In this document: positions 44,384 to 52,151 of the stretch, piece by piece
Position numbering within the stretch: position 1 is the stretch's first letter
How the letters are laid out: every line of letters starts with the position of its first letter
Assembly (NCBI GenBank): GCA_029571215.1
Contig: JAKPTE010000039.1
Coordinates: 1-64,000, forward strand
Origin: Bacteroidota bacterium
GTDB taxonomy: Bacteria > Bacteroidota > Bacteroidia > Bacteroidales > JAAYUG01
DNA: 64,000 nucleotides
Direction: 5' to 3'
Position numbers and translations under genes: made by a program
The notes under the pieces: model-generated
What the model saw: the letters and a program-made list of their open reading frames with translations, nothing else
The model's database searches: none
Told to the model about the DNA's origin: nothing

Positions 44384-45535
44384 ATGTATTATCCTTATTT
44401 TAATGAAATGCACGAGCAATTGCGTGCTGAGGTAAGGGAGTTTGCAGAAAAGGAAATTCGGCCACAAGCAGCAATGCTCGATGAGAAAGGAGAATTTTCG
44501 GAGGAACTGACCAAAGAAATGGGTAAGCGGGGTTGGTTTGGAATCTTTTTACCCCGCGAATACGGAGGTCGTGGAATGGATTATCGCTCCCTGGTCCTTG
44601 TTGTCGAAGAGCTGGCAAGGGTTGATTCGTCGCAGGCAGCTACCATTGCTGCACATAACTCCCTTGGTATTGGCCCCATTTATCAGTTCGGAACTCCCGA
44701 ACAGAAAAAGAAATACCTTCCCATGTTGTGTTCGGGGGAACATTTGTGGGCTTTCGGTTTAACCGAAGAAAATGCGGGTTCCGATTCAAGGGGAACAGAA
44801 ACTACTGCTGTCCTGAAAGATGGCTCCTGGGTACTCAACGGATCGAAAATCTTTATTTCCAATGCTTCTTCCCCAATGTCAGCAGGAGCTTCTCTTCAGG
44901 TAGTTACAGGTATTAGCGGAGAGGGAGAGAAAGAGCTTTCGGTGATTCTGGTTGACAAGAATACTCCCGGGTATAAGACCGAGAAAATAAACAATAAAAT
45001 GATGTGGCGCGCTGCCGATACTTCCCGCATTTCCATATCTGATTGTCGTGTCCCCTTTGAAAATCTGCTTGGTGAGCGGGGAAAAGGTTCGCATGTTATG
45101 TTGCAAACACTCGATTCCGGCCGGCTGACGATAGGGGCTCTGGCACTCGGGTTGGCCCGCGGAGCTTATGAAATGGCGCTTGAATATGCCCGAAAAAGGG
45201 TACAATTTGGTAAACCCATTTCCCGCTTTCAGGCAGTTGCCTTCAAATTGGCTGATATGGCTACTCAGATAGAAGCTGCTGCAAACCTTCTGTATCACGC
45301 TGTCTGGCTTAAGGATAATGGCCAGCCTTTCGCAAAAAACTCCGCCATGGCTAAACTTTATTGTTCCGAAGTTGCCCGGTATGTGGTAAACGAATCCGTC
45401 CAGATTCACGGAGCTTATGGCCTGGTTAAATCTAGTCCGGTTGAAAGGTTTTATCGTGATCAGCGCATTCTTGAAATCGGTGAAGGTACCTCCGAAATCC
45501 TCCGACTCGTAATTTCACGGCATATAGGAACCTGA
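44384..45535 (+). CDS. Acyl-CoA dehydrogenase (short/branched-chain type)
   Basis: 383 residues, a FAD enzyme passing electrons to ETF. Motifs: 'WAFGLTEENAGSDSRGTETT' (FAD/substrate), 'YARKRVQFGKPISRFQAVAF' and 'QIHGAYGLVKSSPVERFYRD'. The catalytic Glu is in GEGTSEI (Glu367), the SCAD/MCAD position. Isovaleryl-CoA dehydrogenases instead keep a Gly/Ala there and use a Glu in an LDLERL motif; here that segment reads LDSGRL with Gly246. So it is not a textbook isovaleryl-CoA dehydrogenase, though the operon makes a branched-chain acyl-CoA the likely substrate. It starts 25 nt after MCC-alpha and is 14 nt before fni. Confidence 0.93.
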   Translation: MYYPYFNEMHEQLRAEVREFAEKEIRPQAAMLDEKGEFSEELTKEMGKRGWFGIFLPREYGGRGMDYRSLVLVVEELARVDSSQAATIAAHNSLGIGPIYQFGTPEQKKKYLPMLCSGEHLWAFGLTEENAGSDSRGTETTAVLKDGSWVLNGSKIFISNASSPMSAGASLQVVTGISGEGEKELSVILVDKNTPGYKTEKINNKMMWRAADTSRISISDCRVPFENLLGERGKGSHVMLQTLDSGRLTIGALALGLARGAYEMALEYARKRVQFGKPISRFQAVAFKLADMATQIEAAANLLYHAVWLKDNGQPFAKNSAMAKLYCSEVARYVVNESVQIHGAYGLVKSSPVERFYRDQRILEIGEGTSEILRLVISRHIGT

Positions 45536-45549
45536 TCAAGAAACAATCT

Positions 45550-46548
45550 ATGGAAGACAGAAAAAAAGACCATATTGAACTGGCTTTCAGTTCCCGCACA
45601 GAACCGGCTTCCATTGATGCCAGGTTTTATTATGAACCTTTGCTCGCCGCTCATCCGTCAGGAGGTCTGAAACCTTTTGAATTTCTTGGAAGGAATCTTC
45701 GGGTGCCAATATGGGTTTCCAGTATGACAGGAGGTACTCAGCTGGCGCGCGGAATCAATACCAACCTGGCCAGGGTATGCCGCGAATTTGGCATGGGGAT
45801 GGGGCTTGGTTCCTGCCGCATCATTCTGAAAGACGATCGGTATTTCGACGATTTTAACATGCGTCCTGTCATTGGTCCTGATCTCCCCTTATGGGCAAAT
45901 CTGGGAATAGCCCAGGTTGAGCAACTCATTGCCGACCAGCAGGTCACTCTTATCACGGAACTGGTGAAGCGCCTGCAAGCAGACGGAATCATAGTGCATG
46001 TGAACCCAATGCAGGAATGGCTTCAACCGGAAGGCGACCGGCTCACAGTTCCCCCGGTTGAAACAATCAAACGCCTTATTGATAAAACGAACCTCCCGAT
46101 CATTGTGAAGGAAGTAGGGCAGGGGATGGGACCTGAAAGCCTCAGGGAACTCCTTTGCCTGCCACTTGCCGGAATAGAATTTGCTGCTTTTGGCGGTACC
46201 AATTTCGCCTCCCTCGAATTGCAGCGGGCAGCCGAATCGGAAAGAGACCTTTTTGCACCTCTTGCCTTTGTTGGTCATACGGCGGAGGAAATGCTCAGTT
46301 GGATCAACCAGGAAGCGGAATCCGGTTCCGGGATACAAGTCAAAAATATCATTATTTCGGGAGGGATTAGAAATTTTCTGGATGGTTACTATTTGTTGAA
46401 AAAATCACGTTTACCTGCTGTCTATGGACAGGCTTCAGCATTGCTGAAATATGCCAGGGGAAATTATGATGACTTACAGAAATTTGTCGAAGGACAGGTA
46501 AAGGGACTAGCCCTTGCCTATGCTTACCTCCGGATTCGTACCCGGTAA
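45550..46548 (+). CDS. fni: Type 2 isopentenyl-diphosphate isomerase
   Basis: 332 residues, FMN-dependent; interconverts IPP and DMAPP. Motifs: 'MEDRKKDHIELA' (RKxxHI), 'PIWVSSMTGGTQLARGIN' (FMN), 'GMGLGSCRIIL', 'VHVNPMQEWLQPEGD' (NPxQE with the catalytic Gln and Mg-binding Glu), 'IIVKEVGQGMGPESL' and 'AAFGGTNFASLE'. The Gly-rich phosphate site is 'NIIISGGIRNFLDG'. Full length. It lies between the acyl-CoA dehydrogenase and HMG-CoA reductase, marking the switch from acyl-CoA chemistry to isoprenoid synthesis in one gene run. Confidence 0.96.
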   Translation: MEDRKKDHIELAFSSRTEPASIDARFYYEPLLAAHPSGGLKPFEFLGRNLRVPIWVSSMTGGTQLARGINTNLARVCREFGMGMGLGSCRIILKDDRYFDDFNMRPVIGPDLPLWANLGIAQVEQLIADQQVTLITELVKRLQADGIIVHVNPMQEWLQPEGDRLTVPPVETIKRLIDKTNLPIIVKEVGQGMGPESLRELLCLPLAGIEFAAFGGTNFASLELQRAAESERDLFAPLAFVGHTAEEMLSWINQEAESGSGIQVKNIIISGGIRNFLDGYYLLKKSRLPAVYGQASALLKYARGNYDDLQKFVEGQVKGLALAYAYLRIRTR

Positions 46549-46566
46549 TTTAATCGAAATGTATTC

Positions 46567-47871
46567 ATGATACAAGGTTTTTCAAAATTGACGCGTGATG
46601 AGAAGGTTCACTATATAGCTTCCCTCATGCAAGATTTTCCAGGCACCGAAAGCTTTTTGCAAAGTTTCAGGCACCCACATCCTGCTTTCCAGAAGATTTT
46701 TGACGAGACCGTTGAAAATGCCATCAGTAATTTTCACATACCATTTGCCGTAGCACCAAACTTTCTCATTAACGGAAAGGAGTATGTTGTTCCCATGGTT
46801 ACAGAAGAAAGTTCTGTGGTTGCAGCAGCAGCTTCGGCTGCCGCCTTCTGGTCCCGAAACGGAGGCTTTCTTACCCGGGTTGTATCGGAAACAAAGACCG
46901 GGCAAATTCATTTTCTGTGGAGAGGGAATACCGGAAACCTTCTCAGGGAGAGTCAGTCGCTAGAGGTGTTCCTGAAACAACAAACTGCTGATTTAACAGA
47001 GAAAATGGAAAAAAGAGGCGGGGGAATCCGGCAGATCCAGATTCGTTCGATGCCTGAAATACAGCAGGATTACCATCAACTGTTGGTCAGGTTTGGTACT
47101 GCAGATGCTATGGGAGCCAATTTCATCAATTCGGTCCTTGAACGTATGGCAGAACGGTTGAATGACTTTTTCAGACATAAGTTTCCTCAATCGCCAGAGG
47201 CTGAAATAATTATGGCAATTCTGTCCAACTATACCCCTGAATGTCTTGTTGAGGCTGAGATTTCAGCTCCTGTATCTCAACTAATTCCCGTAGCATCAGG
47301 GTTTTCACCGGAAAAGTTTGCCAGTCGTTTTGTTCTTGCTGTGGATATCGCCAGAAAGGACATTTACAGGGCAGTGACGCACAATAAAGGGATCATGAAC
47401 GGTATTGATGCGGTTGTACTGGCTACAGGAAATGATTTCAGGGCAGTTGAGGCAGGTGTACATGCCTGGGCTTCGAGAAACGGGCGATATGAAAGTCTTT
47501 CCGAGGCGTTCATAGACAAAGGTTCTATCTTTGTGAAACTGCGTCTTCCTCTTTCTCTGGGAACCACCGGCGGTCTGACCTCACTCCATCCTTTGGCTGC
47601 ATTTGCTGTCAGACTTCTTGGAAATCCCTCCGCTGTAGAACTTATGCAGATAGCAGCTGCCACCGGCCTGGCCAGTCATTTTTCTGCCATTCGGGCTCTT
47701 GTTACCACCGGCATTCAAAAGGGACACATGCAGATGCACCTGAGCAATATTTTGCTTAAACTGAACGCTACTCCGGAAGAAAGGAAAAGAGCCGAAATTC
47801 ATTTTCAGAAACACACCATTTCGTTTGCTGCTGTTCGGGATTTTATTGAAACAATTCGTAATTCACACTGA
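46567..47871 (+). CDS. mvaA: HMG-CoA reductase, class II
   Basis: 434 residues; reduces HMG-CoA to mevalonate with NAD(P)H. Class II features: 'ENAISNFHIPFAVAPNFLIN', then 'VPMVTEESSVVAAAASAA' with Glu80 matching the catalytic Glu83 of the Pseudomonas mevalonii enzyme, 'DAMGANFINSVLERM' (180-194), 'NGIDAVVLATGNDFRAVEA' with Asp281 (Asp283), and 'KGHMQMHL' with His387 (His381). No membrane domain. Although class II is often called degradative, in a mevalonate-kinase operon it is expected to run in the biosynthetic direction. It ends 2 nt before the next kinase gene. Confidence 0.96.
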   Translation: MIQGFSKLTRDEKVHYIASLMQDFPGTESFLQSFRHPHPAFQKIFDETVENAISNFHIPFAVAPNFLINGKEYVVPMVTEESSVVAAAASAAAFWSRNGGFLTRVVSETKTGQIHFLWRGNTGNLLRESQSLEVFLKQQTADLTEKMEKRGGGIRQIQIRSMPEIQQDYHQLLVRFGTADAMGANFINSVLERMAERLNDFFRHKFPQSPEAEIIMAILSNYTPECLVEAEISAPVSQLIPVASGFSPEKFASRFVLAVDIARKDIYRAVTHNKGIMNGIDAVVLATGNDFRAVEAGVHAWASRNGRYESLSEAFIDKGSIFVKLRLPLSLGTTGGLTSLHPLAAFAVRLLGNPSAVELMQIAAATGLASHFSAIRALVTTGIQKGHMQMHLSNILLKLNATPEERKRAEIHFQKHTISFAAVRDFIETIRNSH

Positions 47872-47873
47872 AA

Positions 47874-48800
47874 ATGCCAGAATTTCGTTCCCACGGAAAA
47901 TTTCTTATTACCGGTGAATATTTTGTTATGAAAGGAGTCCCGGCACTGGCTGTTCCGCTGAAAAAGGGACAAAAACTTACAGTTGTTCCGGCTGATGATA
48001 AAAATATCCTCCGTTGGGATTCTTTTTTTAATGGAAAACTTCAGTTCACCAGCATCCTAAAAATCAATCCGTTGCGTATTGTTGAAGCATCCGACTGGGA
48101 AGTGGCAGAAAGACTTCTGAAGTTATTGGCTCTGGCTCGTCAGATGAATCCTGATTTTCTTGCTGAAGATACATCATTGCATGTTGTTTCTGAAGCCGAT
48201 TTTGAATCTGATTGGGGGATGGGAAGCAGTTCAACCCTTGTCTCCAATATAGCATACTGGGCAGGGGTAGATCCTGTTCGGCTGAATGCCCCTGTTTTCA
48301 ATGGATCAGGCTATGATATCCTTTGTGCCAGAGCATCAGGACCGCTGATTTACAGGCTCAGTGGTAATAAACCTCTTGCACGGTTGGTTTCGTTCAAGCC
48401 ATCCTTTGCTGAACAGATTTATTTTGTTTACACAGGTTCCAAGACCAATACACGAAGCAGCCTGCAAATACACCTCGAAGCGGTTTTGTCTGCTCCGCAA
48501 CCTTTGCTGGATCAGATTGCCGGCCTAGCAGACCGGTTTGTGACAGTCACGCATATTGAAGAATTTGAAGAGTGTATGCACCTTCATGAGAGAATTGTTG
48601 GTAAAGTACTCGGGAAAACTCCGGTAAAAGAGGAACGTTTTCCTGATTTTAACGGGCAGATAAAATCCCTGGGAGCATGGGACGGTGATTTTATCATGGT
48701 GACCTGGAAGGAAGATTTTTTCTCGCTCCATTCCTATATGCGAAAGAAAAACGCAGGTCCTGTATTTTCATTTGATGAACTTATCTTACATGACGAATAA
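47874..48800 (+). CDS. GYDIA-family GHMP kinase, probable phosphomevalonate kinase
   Basis: 308 residues. GHMP-kinase features: N-terminal 'HGKFLITGEYFVMKGVPALA', the ATP loop 'SDWGMGSSSTLVSNIAYWAG' and a GYDIL segment ('FNGSGYDILCARASGPLIYR') corresponding to the GYDIA signature. This family recurs in Bacteroidetes mevalonate clusters lacking a classical phosphomevalonate kinase. As the cluster has a mevalonate kinase and a diphosphomevalonate decarboxylase, this protein is the best candidate for the missing second phosphorylation. The activity is inferred from context; the motif ends in Leu, not Ala. Confidence 0.82.
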   Translation: MPEFRSHGKFLITGEYFVMKGVPALAVPLKKGQKLTVVPADDKNILRWDSFFNGKLQFTSILKINPLRIVEASDWEVAERLLKLLALARQMNPDFLAEDTSLHVVSEADFESDWGMGSSSTLVSNIAYWAGVDPVRLNAPVFNGSGYDILCARASGPLIYRLSGNKPLARLVSFKPSFAEQIYFVYTGSKTNTRSSLQIHLEAVLSAPQPLLDQIAGLADRFVTVTHIEEFEECMHLHERIVGKVLGKTPVKEERFPDFNGQIKSLGAWDGDFIMVTWKEDFFSLHSYMRKKNAGPVFSFDELILHDE

Positions 48801-49872
48801 AGGAATGAACCAACAACAGGCTTTTTTGGGCAAGATTTCCTGGCGCAGCCCTTCCAACATTGCATTGATAAAGTACTGGGGAAAGAAGGCAGGTCAGATT
48901 CCGGCATCGCCTTCGATCAGTATGACACTCAGCAAGTCATTTACACAATGTACCGTTTCGTATGATTTTCATTCCGCCCGCCTCCGGTCTGAGGTCAATC
49001 TGTTTTTTAATCATCAGCCGGCTCCGGAGAATTTTGCAATCAAAACAACTGATTTTATTCGTACACTGGAAACAGTCTTCCCTTTCCTCTGCCACTTTCG
49101 TTTGACCGTACACACTTTCAATTCCTTTCCGCATTCAGCTGGCATTGCTTCATCAGCATCCTCAATGAGTGCTCTGGCACTTTGTATTGCCACCATCCTT
49201 TCCCGCTCAGGACAACTGCCAGCTGACAGTGATTTCTTCCGGACCGCTTCTTTTATGGCCAGGCTGGGTTCAGGAAGCGCCGCCCGCTCAGTGTACGGGG
49301 GATATAGTTTGTGGGGTAAAACTCCCCTGGTGGAAAACAGCTCCGACAAATATGCTGTTCCGTTAAACGATTTCATCCATCCGGTTTTCCGTGAATATGG
49401 CGATGCTATTCTGGTTGTCAGTTCAGGTACAAAAGAAATTTCCAGTTCAGCAGGGCATGCAATGATGCAAAATCATTCCTACAGTGAGGGTAGAATCAGG
49501 CAGGCAGGCGAACGTTTAGAAAGACTTCTGCAGGTTCTCAAGGAAGGTAAAGAACAGAAATTTACTGATATTGTTGAAAATGAGGCTCTTACTTTGCATG
49601 CGCTGATGATGAGTTCTGAGCCGGCTTTTTTTCTCCTTCAGCCTGAAACCATTGCTATTTTGAAAAAGATCAAAAGCTTCAGAGCGCATACTAACCTGCC
49701 AGTAACATTTACCATTGATGCCGGCCCCAATGTCCATTTGCTGTATCCTCTCAGATACCGGAAGGAAATAACAGGGTTCATTGCTTCAGAACTTGAACCC
49801 CATTGTGAAAACAGGCAGTGGATTGATGACGGCATCGGTTCAGGCCCCGAACAACTAATCGACGAAGTATGA
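48790..49872 (+). CDS. mvaD: Diphosphomevalonate decarboxylase
   Basis: 360 residues from the ATG at 48790 (overlaps the previous stop by 11 nt); the ATG at 48805, 4 nt after that stop, is equally possible, and an upstream frame to 48772 is less so. It converts mevalonate diphosphate to IPP with ATP. Motifs: 'SPSNIALIKYWGKK', the GHMP loop 'HSAGIASSASSMSALAL', 'LGSGSAARSVYGGYSLWG' and the catalytic Asp in 'FTIDAGPNVHLLYP'. The residues expected for a true decarboxylase (SAARS Arg and DAGPN Asp) are both present. It overlaps the mevalonate kinase gene by 4 nt. Confidence 0.95.
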   Translation: MTNKGMNQQQAFLGKISWRSPSNIALIKYWGKKAGQIPASPSISMTLSKSFTQCTVSYDFHSARLRSEVNLFFNHQPAPENFAIKTTDFIRTLETVFPFLCHFRLTVHTFNSFPHSAGIASSASSMSALALCIATILSRSGQLPADSDFFRTASFMARLGSGSAARSVYGGYSLWGKTPLVENSSDKYAVPLNDFIHPVFREYGDAILVVSSGTKEISSSAGHAMMQNHSYSEGRIRQAGERLERLLQVLKEGKEQKFTDIVENEALTLHALMMSSEPAFFLLQPETIAILKKIKSFRAHTNLPVTFTIDAGPNVHLLYPLRYRKEITGFIASELEPHCENRQWIDDGIGSGPEQLIDEV

Positions 49873-50828
49873 AACTTCAACAGGAAATATTTTATGCAAA
49901 GTTGTTGCTATTTGGTGAATACAGTGTTATCTGCGGATCAATGGCTCTCTCAGTACCTTTTGGTCATTTTAAAGGCGAACTGAGCTTTCTGGGCCAGGAA
50001 AAATATACTGATTATGATTTTGCTGTCGGTTCTAACAAGCAGTTGAAGGAATATTTCAATAACCTGAAAATCAATGATACCATCAGCTCGGTTCTTGATT
50101 TAAAAGCGTTTGAACAAGATCTTGCCAACGGATTATTTTTTGAGTCTACGATTCCCCAGGGTTACGGACTTGGAAGTTCGGGAGCCCTTACTGCCGCTAT
50201 TTATGCCCGATATGCAACCCAACGAATGCTGGTTTCCCGAAACCTTTCAGATGATGCAGTGCAAAACCTGCGGCAAATTTTTTCTGTGCTGGAGAGCTTT
50301 TTTCACGGAACAAGCTCCGGTTTTGATCCGCTGAGTTCCTACCTGAAACTTCCCTTGCTTCTCTTTCCAGGAAACCAGATCCGCATTACGTCGGTTCCAC
50401 GGAACCGGGATTATGGTAAAGCCGGTATTTTTCTGCTCGATACCGGACAGGCAAGGAAGACGCAAAACCTGGTGGAGGAATTTCTGAAGCAATGCAAGCA
50501 GGACGATGCGTTCGGCAAAATGGTTGCCAGAGAGTATATTCCACTGAATAATCTCTGCATACAATCCATCATTGACGGAAACGTTACAAATTTTATCCGG
50601 CATTTAAAAATCCTGTCTTCCTGGCAGCTTCTTCATTTCCGGCCCATGATACCCCAAGGTTTCGGAGAGGTTTGGGAATCAGGTTTCAACCGTAAATTAT
50701 TCTACCTTAAGCTTTGCGGAGCCGGTGGAGGTGGCTTTCTTCTGGGTTTTGCCAGGAATCTTGATGCAGCCCTGCAATGGCTTTCGGAAAGAAATTTCAG
50801 CACCATTACGGTATATCGAAGTCAATAG
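49869..50828 (+). CDS. mvk: Mevalonate kinase
   Basis: 319 residues of the GHMP superfamily; phosphorylates mevalonate with ATP. 'FYAKLLLFGEYSVICGSMAL' is the N-terminal substrate-proximal motif, 'PQGYGLGSSGALTAAIYARY' the ATP loop, 'FFHGTSSGFDPLSSYLKLPL' the conserved catalytic Asp region (GxDP), and 'LKLCGAGGGGFLLGFAR' the C-terminal Gly-rich motif. That combination and its position after mvaD fit mevalonate kinase and not another sugar kinase. It ends the nine-gene run, with a strong terminator 20 nt downstream. Confidence 0.92.
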   Translation: MKLQQEIFYAKLLLFGEYSVICGSMALSVPFGHFKGELSFLGQEKYTDYDFAVGSNKQLKEYFNNLKINDTISSVLDLKAFEQDLANGLFFESTIPQGYGLGSSGALTAAIYARYATQRMLVSRNLSDDAVQNLRQIFSVLESFFHGTSSGFDPLSSYLKLPLLLFPGNQIRITSVPRNRDYGKAGIFLLDTGQARKTQNLVEEFLKQCKQDDAFGKMVAREYIPLNNLCIQSIIDGNVTNFIRHLKILSSWQLLHFRPMIPQGFGEVWESGFNRKLFYLKLCGAGGGGFLLGFARNLDAALQWLSERNFSTITVYRSQ

Positions 50829-50847
50829 TTTGCGTTATGTTCGCAAT

Positions 50848-50887
50848 AAAAAAACAGCAACCGGAAAAAGTCCTGTTGCTGTTTTTT
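50848..50887 (+). terminator. Intrinsic terminator of the nine-gene run
   Basis: AAAAAACAGCAAC pairs with GTTGCTGTTTTTT (50875-50887) around a 13-nt loop. It lies 20 nt after the mevalonate kinase stop and also faces the 3' end of the tRNA on the other strand. Confidence 0.88.
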
Positions 50888-50888
50888 G

Positions 50889-50962
50889 TGAACCCGGAGG
50901 GACTCGAACCCCCAACCTTCTGATCCGTAGTCAGATGCTCTATCCAATTAAGCTACGCGTCC
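50889..50962 (-). tRNA. tRNA-Arg (anticodon ACG)
   Basis: The cloverleaf reads on the minus strand: D-arm GCTT/GAGC, anticodon stem TCTGA/TCAGA with loop CTACGGA (anticodon ACG), T-arm GGGGG/CCCTC with loop TTCGAGT, discriminator A, no encoded CCA. The acceptor arms GGACGCG and CGGGTTC pair except for G:G at 5:68. Tandem to no other tRNA. Anticodon A34 would need TadA editing to inosine. Confidence 0.93.
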
Positions 50963-51006
50963 CCCTTAATAATTTATTTCTGTATCCCTAATCCCTAATC
51001 GGATTG

Positions 51007-51037
51007 CAAAAATAAAAAAATAAAACGAGTTGACAAT
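51007..51037 (-). promoter_or_regulatory. Candidate promoter of tRNA-Arg
   Basis: TATTTTTG (complement of 51007-51014) matches TAnnTTTG, and ATTG (complement of 51034-51037) lies exactly 19 nt upstream as -33 box. It is 44 nt before the tRNA 5' end. Confidence 0.5.
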
Positions 51038-51470
51038 CTTCACTTCATATTTTATCGTATCAGATTGTTGATCAGTAAAATTGTCCTTTCGCTATTTCTT
51101 CTTATTAATAGTTTATCGTTTTTACCGTCAAGGGTGAATGCGATGGATTTACGGATTTCGGTGTAGTTCTTGAACCTGCTTATTTACTTAAAGACAGATA
51201 AGTTAATCTGCTTTCAACCGCAAGTAATAGCTCTGGAAAAAAGTATTGAAATACTTTTCAAATTTCTTTCTGCTGTCGTAAAATATAGCGGTTAACCAGG
51301 ATTCATTCGGGTCAAACCCGGGTATTGGCCTTCGATAAGCTTGTGCTTTCTCCACTTTCTTTTGCTTCAAATTCAGCACTGTATATTTGAATTTCTTCCA
51401 TCATTCTTTAACTTTGACCTACTTCATGCTAAACTTAACAATAAATTAACGTTAATCTAAAATGAGTGTG
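51038..51470. other. Non-coding spacer upstream of the phosphate genes
   Basis: About 430 AT-rich nt between the tRNA promoter and the DUF47 gene. No credible gene is visible. A small palindrome CGGGT-CAA-ACCCG occurs near 51308-51320 and is not clearly functional. Confidence 0.45.
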
Positions 51471-51478
51471 TACTTTTG
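51471..51478 (+). promoter_or_regulatory. Candidate -7 box of the phosphate transport genes
   Basis: TACTTTTG matches TAnnTTTG exactly, 18 nt before the ATG at 51497. No clear -33 box at the usual distance. Confidence 0.45.
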
Positions 51479-51496
51479 CCAACAATTTCAATTTGT

Positions 51497-52141
51497 ATGA
51501 AAGTATCTGATTTTTTTGCCCTTTTTGTTCCGAAAGACAGGAAGTTTTTTCCGTTTTTTGTCAGTGCTGCCGATAATCTGGTTGAAACGGCCCAATGGTT
51601 CAGAAAACTGGTAACGGCTGGTGAAGATGGCCGCGAGGAGTTTGTCAACCAAATCCGCGCTTGCGAAAAGAAAGGAGATCAGATTACGCATCAGATTTAT
51701 GAAGAACTAAACAAAACCTTTATTACTCCTTTCGACAGGGATGATATTCATAAACTGGCCAACAGCATTGATAATGTATTGGATCAAATACATTCAGCTT
51801 CCCAGAAAATCCAGCGATACCAGCCCAGGCTGCCAGTGGATTCCTTTATCGCTTTTGCTGATTTGATTTTGCAAGGTGCCTTTGAGATTCAGAACGCTAT
51901 GAAGGAGCTGAACAACCTTCGTGATCAGAAAGAAATTATGCAGGCCTGCGTAAAAATCAACGAGATGGAAAATATGGCCGATGAAGTGTTCGATGCCTTT
52001 ATTTCCCGGCTTTTCCGCGAAGAAAAAGATGCGGTGGAACTGATCAAACAGAAGGAAATCATTTCCGCCCTCGAAAAAGCTACTGATGCAGCTGAAGATG
52101 TATCAGACCTGCTGAAATCCATTCTCGTTAAAACTCTTTAG
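51497..52141 (+). CDS. DUF47/PhoU-like phosphate transport regulator
   Basis: 214 residues, all helical, cytoplasmic. The ATG at 51497 is used; a TTG at 51476 lies inside the promoter box. DUF47 pattern: 'FFPFFVSAADNLVETAQWFR', 'RACEKKGDQITHQIYEELNK', 'TFITPFDRDDIHKLANSIDN' and the C-terminal 'ISALEKATDAAEDVSDLLKS'. Members are encoded with Pit-type phosphate carriers and are thought to modulate them, with metal-binding (E/D)xxxD motifs as in PhoU. It starts 10 nt before the Pit gene. Confidence 0.94.
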   Translation: MKVSDFFALFVPKDRKFFPFFVSAADNLVETAQWFRKLVTAGEDGREEFVNQIRACEKKGDQITHQIYEELNKTFITPFDRDDIHKLANSIDNVLDQIHSASQKIQRYQPRLPVDSFIAFADLILQGAFEIQNAMKELNNLRDQKEIMQACVKINEMENMADEVFDAFISRLFREEKDAVELIKQKEIISALEKATDAAEDVSDLLKSILVKTL

Positions 52142-52151
52142 ATCAATATCC

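Noticed and set aside
39952-45535. Propionyl-CoA carboxylase in place of methylcrotonyl-CoA carboxylase
   Set aside because: The beta subunit resembles MCC-beta, a LiuC-type hydratase lies between the subunits, and the alpha subunit carries its own biotinyl domain; still, substrate is not proven.
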